64,000 nt of DNA from Salvator merianae (lineage: Eukaryota; Chordata; Lepidosauria; Squamata; Teiidae): NCBI GenBank assembly GCA_003586115.2, contig QVOM02000116.1, positions 40,182,128 to 40,246,127 on the forward strand, read 5' to 3'. Under the pieces are notes generated by a model that had not been told where the DNA came from, did no database searches, and saw only the letters and a program-made list of their open reading frames with translations. The stretch's first letter is position 1. The number at the start of each line of letters is the position of its first letter. Both the position numbers and the translations under genes were made by a program. Positions 22,969-34,840 of this stretch are shown piece after piece.

Positions 22969-23696
22969 TTTATCTTAAGATAAAATTGAACTACTGGCTT
23001 GTTTTTCAAAACATTAAATTCAGACACTGTCACTAACCCATATGGCCTGTTTTTACAGGCCTCTAATCAAATGTGGAGTAAGGGAGACAATTGTGTCCAT
23101 TCTCTTTTGTCCCCTGATGTGGCCCAATGTCCAAAAATGGTGACTTATCTTTAATTCTGTTTCAACTACTCAGAGATGATTTTGCCAAAGGGAGTCACTT
23201 TCGGGCTGCCATGTAACTGTACAGTGGGCAAGGCCTGGTTTAGGGGTATTAAACACGCCCTGTATTAAACATGCAAGGGACTGAAAATTTGGTGAATTTC
23301 TGCCTGCACTTCTGGTCCCCAGCAGCAATTCTGTCCGTGTTTTGTTTGCAGGCCATGTTCTACTGCTTATGCACTTTCCATGGGCACCAACAAGTCATCT
23401 CAGAGCCCTGTGGTTTGTTGCTGAATTTAAAACCTGGGTCTCAGATCCCACCACAACATGGTCATAGCCACTGACTGAGAAGATGTTTGCTTAGCTTGTG
23501 GCATTTATAAAGGGATGCCCCACAGCCAGAAATGTTTCCTCAGTCTGCTGGCCAAAATGTTGCTAGAGCCCTAAATAACCAATGTTATTTATATCTAAAA
23601 AGGGTGGCTCAAGGAGTGTCCATTAAAATGTCTCAATTTCATGTGGCAGCAGTGCTGGGAAGGTAGAGAAGAAGAAGGAATTATTTTGTAGTTTGA

Positions 23697-23795
23697 GGCT
23701 CTTTCTGCACTGGGCCTTATTCCAGATTCTGTCCTGGAATAGAGACCAGTTGTCTGCATGCTAATACAGACTATTGCATGCCCCACCCGGGCTTG
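23697..23795 (+). mobile_element. MITE family B, left-end fragment
   Basis: Begins GGCTCTTTCTGCACTGGGCCTTATTCCAG and continues through tcctggaatag, gtctgcatgctaatacagactattgcatgcccc, matching the left halves of 34685-34840 and 59123-59302. The right half is missing. Confidence 0.65.
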
Positions 23796-25370
23796 AGATT
23801 CTGAACCGCTCTTTTCTACCAGGTTTTTTTGTACATGCAGATAGCTTATTTTATTGGTAGAAGGCCAAAGTGAACTTTAAAAAAGAAAATAAATGTTTCT
23901 GAGTAAGTAACCCGTGTCCTATTTCAGGGACTTAGTGTATAGCATCAGTAATTGCAATCTCACCCAGGGGCTTGGGCAATAAATTTCTAGAAGGGTAGGA
24001 CCTTCCATTATGAATGTGAGGATGGCTTTAATTAAAAAAAATCAATGTATTATTTCCAATCACTGGAATCCTGTGCCAGATGCAAAATCAATCCTTTCTT
24101 ATTATAGTGCTTATATTCACCCTAAAATGCTATATTACACAGAGCGGTCATTATGGGAAAACTAGAGTTGGCTCTCAGAAAGCGAGAAAGTTCCCTTGCA
24201 ACAGCAAATTGCTCGTAATAAATTGCCAGCTGAAGGCATAACCTCTTGGATTCCTAAGACAACCAGCCCTTTGCAGAGGTCACCTTTGCAGAAGAAGCTA
24301 GGGGCTTGGACATTTGTAGACATGGAAAATGGGATCAGGGACAAGCAATTAGTATATTTGCAATTTGTTAACGGGATGTCAGTTAACAAAGCTGTTCTGA
24401 GAGAGCGGAGAGATAATGAAGATAAAGAGGGATGAGTTAGGCATGGAGACAGCAGCCTGCCCCCTCCCCACCTCCCCACTGAAATCTCAATATGTAGGCA
24501 TCAGTAAAAATGATGGAAGATATTAAGGAGGAACATTAGAACATCAGTCAAAAGCCCCCCCCCCCCCATATCAGTCAAATGAGTTTCAGGTGTATTTTCT
24601 GGCACACATTTTATTCCATGGCATGAATCTGGTTCACAATTGTTGCAACAGATTCATCCTTTCCCCAAACTAGCAATTTTTAAAAATCAAAATGTCCTAA
24701 AGCCATAAAAGAACAGCCAAACTGCATATTTATATCCCAGTACAAAATTTAGAAAGACATATAAAAAAAAGAGCTGTTGAAGTTCAATGGGCATATGATG
24801 TGTGTTCTAATCACACCACCGTACCTGTCCAAAGTTCCATTAACATGCAGAAATCAGAGACGCGTGCGGAAGAGAAGTTCCTAATATAAATGCTGGTCTG
24901 GTATTGCCCTAAAAGCTTTCTTCTCACAAGCATTTTTCAGAAGCACTGTACAGGAAATGTGAAACCCAATGGGTGCAGGGTGTGTTTGGCAGTTTCTGGA
25001 GCTTTTCTGCAGGTAGAACCCACCCACAGAAGCCTAAATTCTTCGCTGGGATGCTGGTCAAAGGCCCAGAATTGGGACTTGAACTCTGTACGTGGATGAG
25101 AACTCTGGCCCTTTATTTAGCATCGGAGGACACAGTCGGGGCTCCATTTTAAAATGAAGGTAGCTGTTTCCCAGGTGTGTGGTGAAGGCACTATGATTGC
25201 TGCTGAAAATGACAGAAAATGCCCTCTCTCTGGCTAGTGCCCTAGGGGCATCACCCAGGGATGGAATCACCAGGAAGGCTTCCCAAGATGATCTTTATAG
25301 ATGGCCAGGCCTGTGTAGGAAGAGTGTCCCTTCAGGTATTTGCTTGGCTTAGCATTTGAAGATCAAGCTG
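23796..25370. other. No gene recognised; possible conserved non-coding tract at 24130-24440
   Basis: The stretch at 24130-24440 is less AT-rich and repeat-free, with a 79-codon plus-strand frame that lacks splice sites. It looks unique and could be a conserved non-coding element, but this cannot be judged from one sequence. A 15-nt C run lies at about 24556. Confidence 0.35.
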
Positions 25371-25371
25371 G

Positions 25372-25423
25372 TCAATATGGGGGGGGGGCAATATCTGACC
25401 ATTTCATTGCCCCATATTGACCC
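25372..25423. repeat. Perfect 13-bp inverted repeat around a G run
   Basis: GGTCAATATGGGG and CCCCATATTGACC face each other across about 25 nt. The left arm merges into a run of ten Gs. Confidence 0.8.
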
Positions 25424-26639
25424 TAAACCTGGAGCTCAGGACTGTATAAAGTGAATGCAACCCAATGTCTGCTGCTGTTTCTAATCCCAGGCTGGCATTC
25501 CAAGTTGGTGTATTTGTTTCTGTGCCCAGCATTTTGTACACAGAGAGGTGCAGAGGGGTGGACCAGAGACTTGGCCATTTGTCCAGGGCTTTCCCCATGG
25601 GCATGCCAGCAGCTCCTCACTGCCAGCTCCATTCAGGCTCGACTGGGGCTCCACAGGGAAGGAGTTACTATAGTCACTGCACAGTTCATTTCTTCCTCCT
25701 CTTCTTCTTGCCCTCAGTTGTGTTGCTTGCTAGTCTGCTCTTTCACTTTGTGACCATTAACTTTTGTCTTGCATACTTTCCTGGAGGAAATTGCAGTACA
25801 TTTTAAAAAGAGGAGCTCTGGCACTGCTGCCTTTCCACCAGCAGGTCCCTCACAGAAAAACCCATAATGTAACGACAAACTCCTTTTAGTGAGCAGGATC
25901 TGATCCAGGAGGACTCTCAACTTCTACTAATTTGGATACGCCAATCTAAGGACCTGGTTTGTTTCCAAAGTGCACTAGAATATTAATTTAGAATAATGAG
26001 AAGAAAAAGATGGTCTGATCATTCCCTCACCCGCCCCTGCCCCCGCCCCCAAGAGCACTTTGGCAAAGTGAAATTCCCATGGGTGTCCTATTCGTAAGCC
26101 ATTAGCATGATAGTGTGATAAAGAAATGGTGCACTTATGAAAACTGTTTCTTCCTATGAGCAGTCTCTATAAAAAGAGGAATAAAAATTCCAACAGTTTT
26201 TTGAAGGGTGCAAGGGTGGAAGTTTCATCACAATAAGCTAGGGAATCTCTCTGGTTCAAATAAGGATTAAACATGAAGAACCTTTCTGCATTATTGGCAA
26301 AAGGAATGGGTTTTTTTTGCAAGCATTCCATGGGAATAATGACAGGAAGAATGGAAACTGCCAGGATTTTTTTTTTAAAGATCCAGATATTTTTTATATA
26401 TATTTTTTAATGTTAAACTACTTGCTTGCAGGATCTTTGCAAACACCCTGGAAGGGTAACAGGACATTTGAGGGAAGAACCTCAAAATAGTGATGCCCTG
26501 AGTCAAATGAGATTCAAGAAGATCAAAAGAATGGTTCTAAACATACCCCTCAACTTAAGGAACCCAGTGTTCTGCAATATCTTTTTGTTGGTATGTTTTT
26601 GGGGACGTTTGATAAGCTGGACATGGTTGCAGTGATTAG
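25424..26639. other. No gene recognised
   Basis: Contains overlapping 100- to 113-codon plus-strand frames at 25451-25806 without a supporting domain, and short T-rich tracts. No assignable repeat. Confidence 0.45.
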
Positions 26640-26815
26640 TCTTCCTCACAGTCTCCCAGCAATACCAGAGGTAGTCATGCAGCCATTATTGGTAGCCCTA
26701 TCATCCATGAATTCATCCAAACGTTTTTGAATCCATCCAAGCTGATGACTCACACCACATTTCTACATTCTATAGTTTAATTATGTGTTGTGTGAAGAAA
26801 TATTTAAAGATGTTT
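26640..26815 (+). mobile_element. CR1/L3-like LINE 3' fragment
   Basis: Contains catccatgaattcatccaaacg, ttgaatccatccaagctgatgactcacac, then ttctatagtttaattatgtgttgtgtgaagaaatattt. This series is characteristic of a common sauropsid LINE-derived repeat; the copy at 37820-38120 carries the preceding part. Confidence 0.65.
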
Positions 26816-29800
26816 TTATGGGAAGCAAACCACTTAAATGAATAATTAAGGCTGCAAATTCACAGTAATGGAAAAAAGTCTCTCCTTGGGTCTGGGAGAA
26901 CTTCAAAGGCTGCAGAACCTTTGTTCCACAGCTTCTGAAGTTTCTGACTGGCCAAATTTAGGGAAGGCCAGGAAATCACCATGGAAGTCATCTATTTTAT
27001 CTTTCCACCTTAACGGGTCCTGGAAGAGAATGAGCAAGGTAAGTCATCTCTGCCATCATCAGCTGCCTTCAGTATAAGAAGGACACTTCTGAGCCACATC
27101 CCTTGGACTTTTTCTAAACAGTCTTTTTTTGACTCAGTAGATACAACTTAAATTTGCTTCCAGTATCATAAGTTCCTTGAAGTTCATGGCTCTATATCTT
27201 TTCGTAAATTTATTATACATGCCAGACCTTTAATGCTTTCATGCTTTTTCACTTTAACTGCCCTTGTAACAATTCTCTTTCTTAGGCCTCCTTAGTGATC
27301 CAGGCATCAAATCAATCATGTTTATACAATCAAAGTTCTGTTCCAGATTATAATGTGGATCAATATCATAATATTACTGTTGGACAAACACAGCAAAGTC
27401 TTTGTAAAGTTTAGTCAGCTTCTACTTAGCAATGTAAAAGTGTTCCATATGTAACAGAACAATAGAAAATTGTTCCATTTTGAATTATTATTTATTAATT
27501 CCTATATTTTGAAATATAAAAATCAGTTAAAATATTAATGCACTACAAAAGAGTCCTCAACATTGCATAATTTCTCAGTGACTTAAGAAGCTTTTTTCTG
27601 GAATGCTGGAGATGAAAAAAACTAGAATACAACAACAAAAAAATGGGGAACATCTTTTAAAAATGGTTTAGAGACATGACAAGGGTTTCACCATTTAACT
27701 ATTGCTTGTACATGGACACTAAAGAAACCAGTGGATGCTGGTGCCCATGGGGTGTGGTGAGGTAGAAGTTAAAAACTAGTGTGATCAGGAGACAAAATGG
27801 TTAGAATTAATGGTAGATGTTGTGCTATCTCAATTCTGTGCAAACCCATATAAAATTGAACCCATTGAAGACAATTGATTATGCACCCATTAGTCAACCT
27901 GGAATTGAATTATGCATGAAGAAAAAAGGTAGAATGGATTCAAGCTCTACTGGATATGGTGGCACACTGTCCACATTGCTTTTATGGTTGTGCCACATTC
28001 CCTGAGTGAAAAGCAGTGAACACATTGTAGCATTTCACTCTATTTTCAGCAACAGAAATATATTTTCCAATTTGCTGCTTGAGAACCTGTTCAACATCTC
28101 TGTTTGCGATCATTCATTTATTCTATTGGGGAATGTCATCATATAGCAGAATCCGACATATTATATGGAATTGTTTCATGATCATAGCTGTCACTGATTG
28201 CCTGTGATTGTGATACCCATGAAGGATGGGAAGAAACCATTTCAGAAATAATAGCACAAACATCAGCAGAAGTGGAGGATGTATCTTCATTACATGGCTG
28301 GAGACATCCTTCATCCCTCTCTTGGGTGTTGTGTTTCCATTGATCCCCATGCCAAAGTGTCTGGAAACCTGTGCTCATGCCCCCAGGGTGCAGTCAGCGA
28401 GTCTTAGGTTCAGGGTGAAAGAAATGACTCTGAAGTCACCAGCTTACACCCTCACTCCTTCAGTTGTCTTGCCACATTTTGTGGACACGCAGTCAGACAA
28501 CTTATTGGGGGGGGGGAGCTATGCACAGAACTTGACCCATGAGGAGCCCATCAACTTTCACTTCTGTGAACTGGCACAGTGCAGAATTGCCCTCTATTGA
28601 ATTTGAGCCTACTGTATGGGAAGGGTTAGACCTAAAAATCAAAAGTGAGAAAGTTAATTTTCTGAATTTCTATTTGCACTTCTTTCAAGGTCCAAGCCTC
28701 TTCCTAAACTGAGGATAACAATGAATAGAAGGAAGAGATATACAAGAAAATGAATTGGCAAGCATTTCGGCTCTGAACATTGCTATTTTCATATCTGAAA
28801 TCAAACAGTGTAAACATTTGGCCTTGCTCTAGGCAACTGTACACATACATACACTCCTGCTACATCAATTGTCTGGATATCGATTAGAATAGTAATTAAT
28901 AAGAAGAGAGTAAGGATAATTGCCAAAAACGGAGCAGTTAAGTATTATAATATGTTATGTTAATACAGTACTTTTATTATGTTCTCAACCCTCCCAAACT
29001 CTGACCATTCACCTATATAAGCAGAGATTCAAACCACCCAGAACTGAAACCTCGCCACAAGATTCTGACTGTACTTTTGCTTTTTTTTTAATTTTTTTAC
29101 AAAATCAAAACAAATTATAAATAAAACATTGCAAAATCCCACAAATCAATATATTCATCAATTTATAATACTTATATACTTTTACATACATAATTCCTCC
29201 CTCAGTGAACCCAACCCCTAACTTAAATTATTTTGTATGGAAGGCTACTAATATCCATACTTCCTCTTGAATTCTCTCCCAAAACTTCTGTGTCTCCCCA
29301 CAATTCTAAAATCGATGAATATATGTTCCTCCAACTGTACTTTTGCCTCTTCTGTCTCTCCCTCTGCAAAAAATGGGGGGTGAGCACATTCTGCCATTAT
29401 AACCATCCAAAAGTAATCCCTGGAAAACACACACATTTTTGCAGAGCGATAAAAACATAAAGAGAAGCCATTTCATCTATGTCCCAGTTCCTTCTTTGCA
29501 TACAAAGCTTGTCACTACATTTGGACCAATGAAAGTGTGAAGCCTCTCCAGTGTCAATAAAGTTTCATAAGAGGTGGTGGTGGTGCAAAGGTCCTTAAAA
29601 AAAAAAAAAAAAAGTAACTTATGTCTCTTGGTAGTTTAAACTAACAAGAAGTTTTACGCAATATGCACGTTGCCCCCACCAGCATATCTGTTATCCTTCT
29701 TCCCTAGATCTTTTACTCATTTGACTTTTTCTATCAATTACTTGTGGCCAAAATAAAACAGGCTAGACAGTGATTAACCCAGAATATGCTCATGTTGGGT

Positions 29801-30478
29801 TCATATTCATTTTGACTTTAGCTTAAATTCGGGGCCTGAGATTCCCAACAACTTCATTCACACTGTAAGCTCATTCGAATCTAGCAAGCTGCAGGTGGTC
29901 CAAAATCTGACATTTAACTCTTTTCATCATTACACTGTGAGTGATCTAGGATTTCTTCCACCTTATTTTTAATTTCCTCTCCATAAGTCTTCGGACAGCC
30001 ACCACCAGCTTAAGTCAAGGTGGTGCAAGGAAACCTCCTGCTGTAGTCTAAACACATTTATGAAATACTTGCATCTCATTATCGCCTGTTTACTGTACTT
30101 AAAATAAATCATTTTAATTCAATACAATTACTCCTGATTTATATCAGTTAAAGTAATTGTAGGCTCAGGCTTACCAGAATTACTTTCCCTAGATATAGAT
30201 CACAAGGCTTAGATCTCAGAGGGAAAAATCTGGCTAGTAGCATAAAATACAGACAGCTTTAAAACACATATTTTGTGCGAGAAAAATATTTTCTCATTTT
30301 CCCAGTTATTCTTCAGCTTCAGGGATATCCATGCTGATTGTATACACATGCAGCCTGACTCCATGCATATTAACTCAGGAGGAAGTCCCATGGAGTTCGG
30401 ATAGACTCACTTCCAAATAGATTGCACTCTTAATCTTTCTACACAAGAACAAAGGATGAAAGCATGGAAAGTGCCTAA
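26816..30478. other. No gene recognised; AT-rich with simple repeats
   Basis: A 70-codon frame at 26868-27077 runs into a good donor (AGCAAG then GTAAGT at 27037), but its acceptor is weak and the protein unfamiliar. G run at about 28507. A 16-nt A run at about 29599. At 29880-30060 ctgcaggtggtccaaaatctgac could be a remnant of a LINE RT end. Confidence 0.4.
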
Positions 30479-30835
30479 GGACTTTTTTGCACTTACCTGA
30501 GATCTGGAACATCAGGCCCTGAAGTGCATTTCAGGGCCTCTTCTGACTGCGTGTTAATGCAGATCAGAGAGGCCCCATCCACCACTGGTGCAACCCTCCC
30601 ATTGAAGGCTACCAACATAGTAGCTTGGGCCAGTCCAGATCACAAAGGCATGCAGTTGGCAAGACTCAATAATCTGGAGTATCAGGGGACCCATTTCAGC
30701 AGCACACCAAAGCACACCACCAAAATGTGGGGTTTTTGAGACTAGGAACTTTCATTCCTAGCCATCAGAGCACTTGGAGGTGGTCCCAAAGCTTTTGCAA
30801 GCTGTTCCAGACCATAGGTGCATCCCAACAGGGTC
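30479..30835 (+). mobile_element. MITE family D, copy 2 (right end lost)
   Basis: Starts after TAA with GGACTTTTTTGCACTTACC, then a cagggcctcttctgactg block, gtgttaatgcagatcagagaggcccc, agcacaccaaagcac and ggctaggaacttt-like sequence as in 60011-60468. It fades near 30835 without a recognisable inverted end. Confidence 0.7.
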
Positions 30836-31300
30836 AAACCCCCATAATTATGTCAGAATAATGTTTGATTTGCCACACATGACAAGAATACTCACAGTAT
30901 TATTCCACACTAATGACCTGATTTCCCAGATTTTGCTGTTGCAGTAGAAAAGAACTGTCACCATGGATGAAACCTTTATTACAAAACTGCACTATATGGT
31001 TCCCTTCTGTGAGATTACATGAGAACACAGACAGGAATGGACTGGGGGCAGGAGCAGCAGCTACCCAGAAATCAGTCGATTGTCGCTGCAATGTCTTCCA
31101 CCATGAAGAGAGCCACTGTCACCCTCTTAGGAGGAAGAAGGAGAGTCACTGCTGAGGGTGCAGTGGGTTCCAGCTGCATCGAGCTGAAGAGCTGTTTTGC
31201 TCTGTGCCCTCCTGAGGTGCCTCTCTTCCACCCGTCTGATGTGGCCCTGAGTGCACCACTTGTCACCAAAACTCTTTCCCCTCCCATCCCTGTCTCCCTC
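30836..31300. other. No gene recognised
   Basis: GC-richer sequence with overlapping 89- to 97-codon frames on both strands, probably the outer part of the foldback repeat that follows. Confidence 0.4.
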
Positions 31301-31310
31301 GAGAACCCTT

Positions 31311-31500
31311 GAGTGCAGAGGAAGGCAGACATAGAAAGCACTATACAAACTCTTTCCCTTTCTTTCCCTTCCCTTCTGCCTCCCTCAAGCTACACTGCTG
31401 CTCGTACTCTAGCAGTGGTGTGCCTCTTGGCAGAGGCAGCAGGGCAGGGAAAGGGAAGGACTTTGCATAGTGCTTTCTATGTCTGCCTTCCCCTGCACTC
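31311..31500. repeat. Foldback repeat with ~52-bp arms
   Basis: The left arm (31311-31372, GAGTGCAGAGGAAGGCAGAC... ) and the right arm (31447-31500, ...GTCTGCCTTCCCCTGCACTC) are inverted copies sharing a AGAAAGCACTAT/ATAGTGCTTTCT core, separated by about 75 bp. Outside, gccactgtcaccct (31108) and agggtgacagtggcc (31529) also face each other, so the element may extend to about 31105-31545. Similar peptides appear on opposite strands for this reason. Confidence 0.75.
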
Positions 31501-31545
31501 TGTTCTTGTGTGTTCTCCATGGTGGTGCAGGGTGACAGTGGCCAT

Positions 31546-32084
31546 TATCACCAGGGAGATGGGAATGCAGGGTGGTGGCCAAGCAGTGCACAAGTAGCAG
31601 CATGGCTTATGAGGGAAGCAGGCAGAAGGGAAGGAGCTTCAGCAGGCAGCACCTCAACCTGGTGCCCACTGCACCCTCACCGGCTCTTGCTTTTTCCAAG
31701 AGGCATCTTGGGGCAAGATAGCCAGGTGCCTTTTCCCCCTTAACAGTTCATGACATTTCCAAAAATGTTTGAAAGAAACCCCATGATTTCTTTCCTTTCC
31801 CCCCTTCCAAGGGGAGATAGTGTAATTATTGTACCTCCTCTTAGCCATTTGCAGTTCTCTGTGTTCCTAACAGCTGGACCAACCCTAAGCTAGTGAGCAT
31901 GGAGGTGGTGGGACACAGATAAAGGAAATCTCATGGGAAAGTGTCCTCTTTCATCTCACTGGGCTGAAAACCTGGAATATCAATAAAATATATAGGCAAT
32001 GCATTTTAATCATGAGAGGGCTTTATTCCAGAGTTTATCAAAAACGCATGATTGGTAAGAGATGTCTGGAGGTGACTTATGCCT
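31546..32084. other. No gene recognised
   Basis: No element assigned. Confidence 0.45.
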
Positions 32085-32175
32085 TGACATGGTCTGGGTC
32101 AGAGGGCCTTGCTGGTACAGATCCACTGGTTTGGATCATGGCCAGTCTCATTAGGAAATGTCACTAGAGATTGGC
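32085..32175 (+). mobile_element. MITE family D, right-end fragment
   Basis: tggtctgggtcagagggcc, gctggtacagatccactggtttggatcatggccag matches the region just before the right terminus of 60011-60468. Confidence 0.5.
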
Positions 32176-32504
32176 TATTTCTGCACATTCTAAAATGGTT
32201 CTAGGCCAAGGGGTCAAAGATAAGTTGCCTGCACAACCTCTGTCTATCCATCCCTTGTGCGAAGGATGCCTCCACAGGTAATTGCTGCCCCTCAAGGGCA
32301 GGTTCCAGCCCTGAAGCCCATGTGGGTACCACTCATCTCATGTCCTAGTTTTGTGGATGTTGCCATAGTTGAAGGATGTGGGAAAGTCTATAATTATGCT
32401 TGTAGCAGCATTCCCACCCACAGGCAAATTCTGAAGCATGGGAATAAATTTTAAAGAGTGAAACTCTAAATTCTCTTTATTTCCTCTTCTATATTTACAA
32501 AAAG

Positions 32505-32575
32505 CAGGGATGGCTGAACTCTGGCTTTCCAGATGTTGCTGAACTGTAATTTCCATGAGTCACACCCAGGGTACA
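32505..32575 (+). mobile_element. Fragment of the CTCCAGATGTT hAT-like family
   Basis: Contains ctggctttccagatgttgctgaactgtaatttcc, the left half of the family seen at 10998. Confidence 0.55.
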
Positions 32576-33734
32576 GGCACACATTTTAAAAACAAAACAG
32601 TTAGGATGGTAGCATAGTGCTCCCACCACCTCTGAATGTTCCCATCTTGGTCCCTGTATGTTTAAAAGTCCAAAAAAACCATGAGAAATTGCTGGGAGAA
32701 CAAGAGCCTTGGCCACAACAACTTTACTGTGGCTAGGTAGAATAAAATGAATATGTGAAAGTACCTAACAGCACTACGAGGAGGATGCTCCAGAAAAGTT
32801 GCCTGCCCCCAGATAGCTCTCCCCCTACTCAGTGGTGGAGATGTGGTCTAAATTAGAGAAGTGGTAAAAACTAATTAGCATAAAGGATCTGAGTTTACTG
32901 GCTACCTTCCATCAAGAAGCCTGTTTTTGCCTCTGTGCGAAAAACCTCTGAGTAAAATGAGAGCACTGATAGCAGCCACAGCTACAGGAGAGCCATGCAC
33001 TGCTATTCTAATTGCTTTCATCCTCAACAGATGCTTGTAATGTGTGCAACAAGCCCATCCTTGATAAAAGAGTTTCATAACTTAATCCAAAGTATATTAC
33101 ATTCATAAACACATTTCCATCCCTTCCCCTGAGAAACAGAAATAATGCACGATTAAGCTTGTGTTGCTGCTTTCTGACAGAAGAACATGAATTGTGTGAA
33201 AATAAATAGCTCCCTTCTCTGCAGAAGTCCCCGAAGAATAAAGGTGTGTGACTGTAATATACAGGGATACGTAGGATGCTTTGACTGTTTTGTATCTCTA
33301 CATGGGCTCATGAGCATAAATTTATCAGGCTGGTCCAACAAAATGATGGTGAAATCTTACTTATGATACTTATTCGTAAGCTAAATGGGAAAATGAGGTT
33401 AGGGCAGCAACCTTTTTAACTATGTGAAAAGTATCTAGGGTTGTCTTATGATGAGTCTTATTAGAATAAATGGATAAGGTGGCCAGAAGGAAAGAAGGAC
33501 AGGATTTGTGTGTCTTTAAAAGCTGCATAAAGGAAAAAATTGAAGGCATGGCTAGCACCAGAACATTGCCTTGTGTCACTCACTACCTTTTGGCATTTAT
33601 TTAATTATTAACCAATTTACTGCATCAATTATATAGAAACAAGAATTAAAAGTAATTAAGAATGGTGCAGTACCCAGGAGGGGAGGACTGACTTTTTAAC
33701 CAAAGGCAAGGGTAAACAGGTGCTTCTTCAATAA
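32576..33734. other. No gene recognised
   Basis: AT-rich sequence with short chance frames only. Confidence 0.5.
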
Positions 33735-33970
33735 CCTTCTGAATGTATAGAGAGATGTTTCTTGATACACCTCAGAAAGGATACCATTCCACAGCCTGGG
33801 GCTACCACAGAGCAGGCCCTCTCACAAGGCCCCACCCTTTATTTTCTAAGAGTGGTGGCACGGAAAAAAGGGCCTCTCCAGTTAATCTTAATGCATGGAC
33901 AGACCTGCATGGAACCAATTTCCAACCAGCCTCTGTGAAGACTCTGATTAAGAATTTAAGACAGCAGCAT
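33735..33970 (+). mobile_element. Decayed LINE-type interspersed repeat
   Basis: Contains gaaaggataccattccacagcctggggctacca, agcaggccctctcacaaggcccc, and ggtggcacggaaaaaagggcctctccagttaatcttaatgc. The ordering (ttccacagcctggg... aaggccct... gggcctctcc..gatcttaat) is typical of a widespread reptile repeat, probably LINE-derived. The family name is uncertain. Confidence 0.5.
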
Positions 33971-34199
33971 TGGAATCGGGTTGGAAACGGGTTCTAACCA
34001 GAGATTGGCTTTTGCTTAAAATAAAGGTCACCCGTTTAAGCCATCAACACTGTGCAGAAGTGTGTCCTTCCAACTAGGCACATTCACCCAGGCAGAAGGA
34101 AGCACCAAATATGGGACAACTGTGGCACAGGCAAGCATGGGTAAAATCTTTTACTCACTGCCCTGTGCTGGTTTGTGGACTTCATTTGACCTAAAATAG

Positions 34200-34510
34200 G
34201 TTGGATCAAAGGAAGTTTTGCTGGCTCTGAAGAAATTCAGGGCTCATGAACTGGCACAGAATATGTTGGAGGAGTTTCTGTGGAGAAAAGTAAGACCTTT
34301 GTTGAATGTATGCCAGGATCCGGGAGGGGCTGCCTTGGTGGAGAGAGCTGAGAGAGCTGAGTGTTTTCAGCTTGTAATTAATTACAAGTTACAGCTTGTA
34401 ATTATACCCTTTTGTTTGAAACTCTAATAAAAAGTGGGACTTTCCAGAGAGCCTTTGGTCTATCTGGAAGGAAGGCCCCCTTTTCCCTCAGCTTTGTCTG
34501 AAATCCTTCG
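34200..34510 (+). mobile_element. Possible solo LTR-like sequence
   Basis: A perfect 18-bp palindrome (CTTGTAATTAATTACAAG, near 34371-34388) is followed within 20 bp by a repeat of AGCTTGTAATTA and then by a polyadenylation signal (aataaaa near 34427) and a ggactttccagagagcctttgg block. Signal-plus-downstream layout resembles the R-U5 part of an LTR. No TG...CA boundaries or coding part were identified, so this is tentative. Confidence 0.25.
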
Positions 34511-34684
34511 TTTGCACCCAAACTCTTTGGGTGCGGTCGTGCATCAAGTTTCCACCTGCATTCATCTTCCAGCCACCACAGTATTTACCATATGTTTCAA
34601 CTGATAATTCTCAAATCAGTGGTGCAACAGTACTAAAAATTGGGTTGAGACTGCAAGAAAAGGCAAGTTGCCCACATTGTTTTA

Positions 34685-34840
34685 GGCCTTTTCTGCACAG
34701 GACTTTATTCCAGACAATATCCCAGAATAGGGTCCTGCTAGACAGACAGCCTGGGGCCTGCCATAGTCTGCACTAGCATTTGGATGGCAGGTCCCTATTC
34801 TGGGATATAATCTGGAATAAGATCCAGTACAGAAAGGGCC
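34685..34840. mobile_element. MITE family B, complete palindromic copy (156 bp)
   Basis: Left end GGCCTTTTCTGCACAGG and right end GTACAGAAAGGGCC are inverted copies; the match continues inward (ctttattccaga / tctggaataagat, tcccagaataggg / ccctattctggga), so almost the whole element folds. The centre is a gcctgccatagtctgcactagcat block. Left flank TTA, right flank TAT. Confidence 0.8.

Noticed and set aside
26868..27077. 70-codon frame ending at a GTAAGT donor
   Set aside because: The acceptor side is weak and the peptide has no protein-like features beyond chance.
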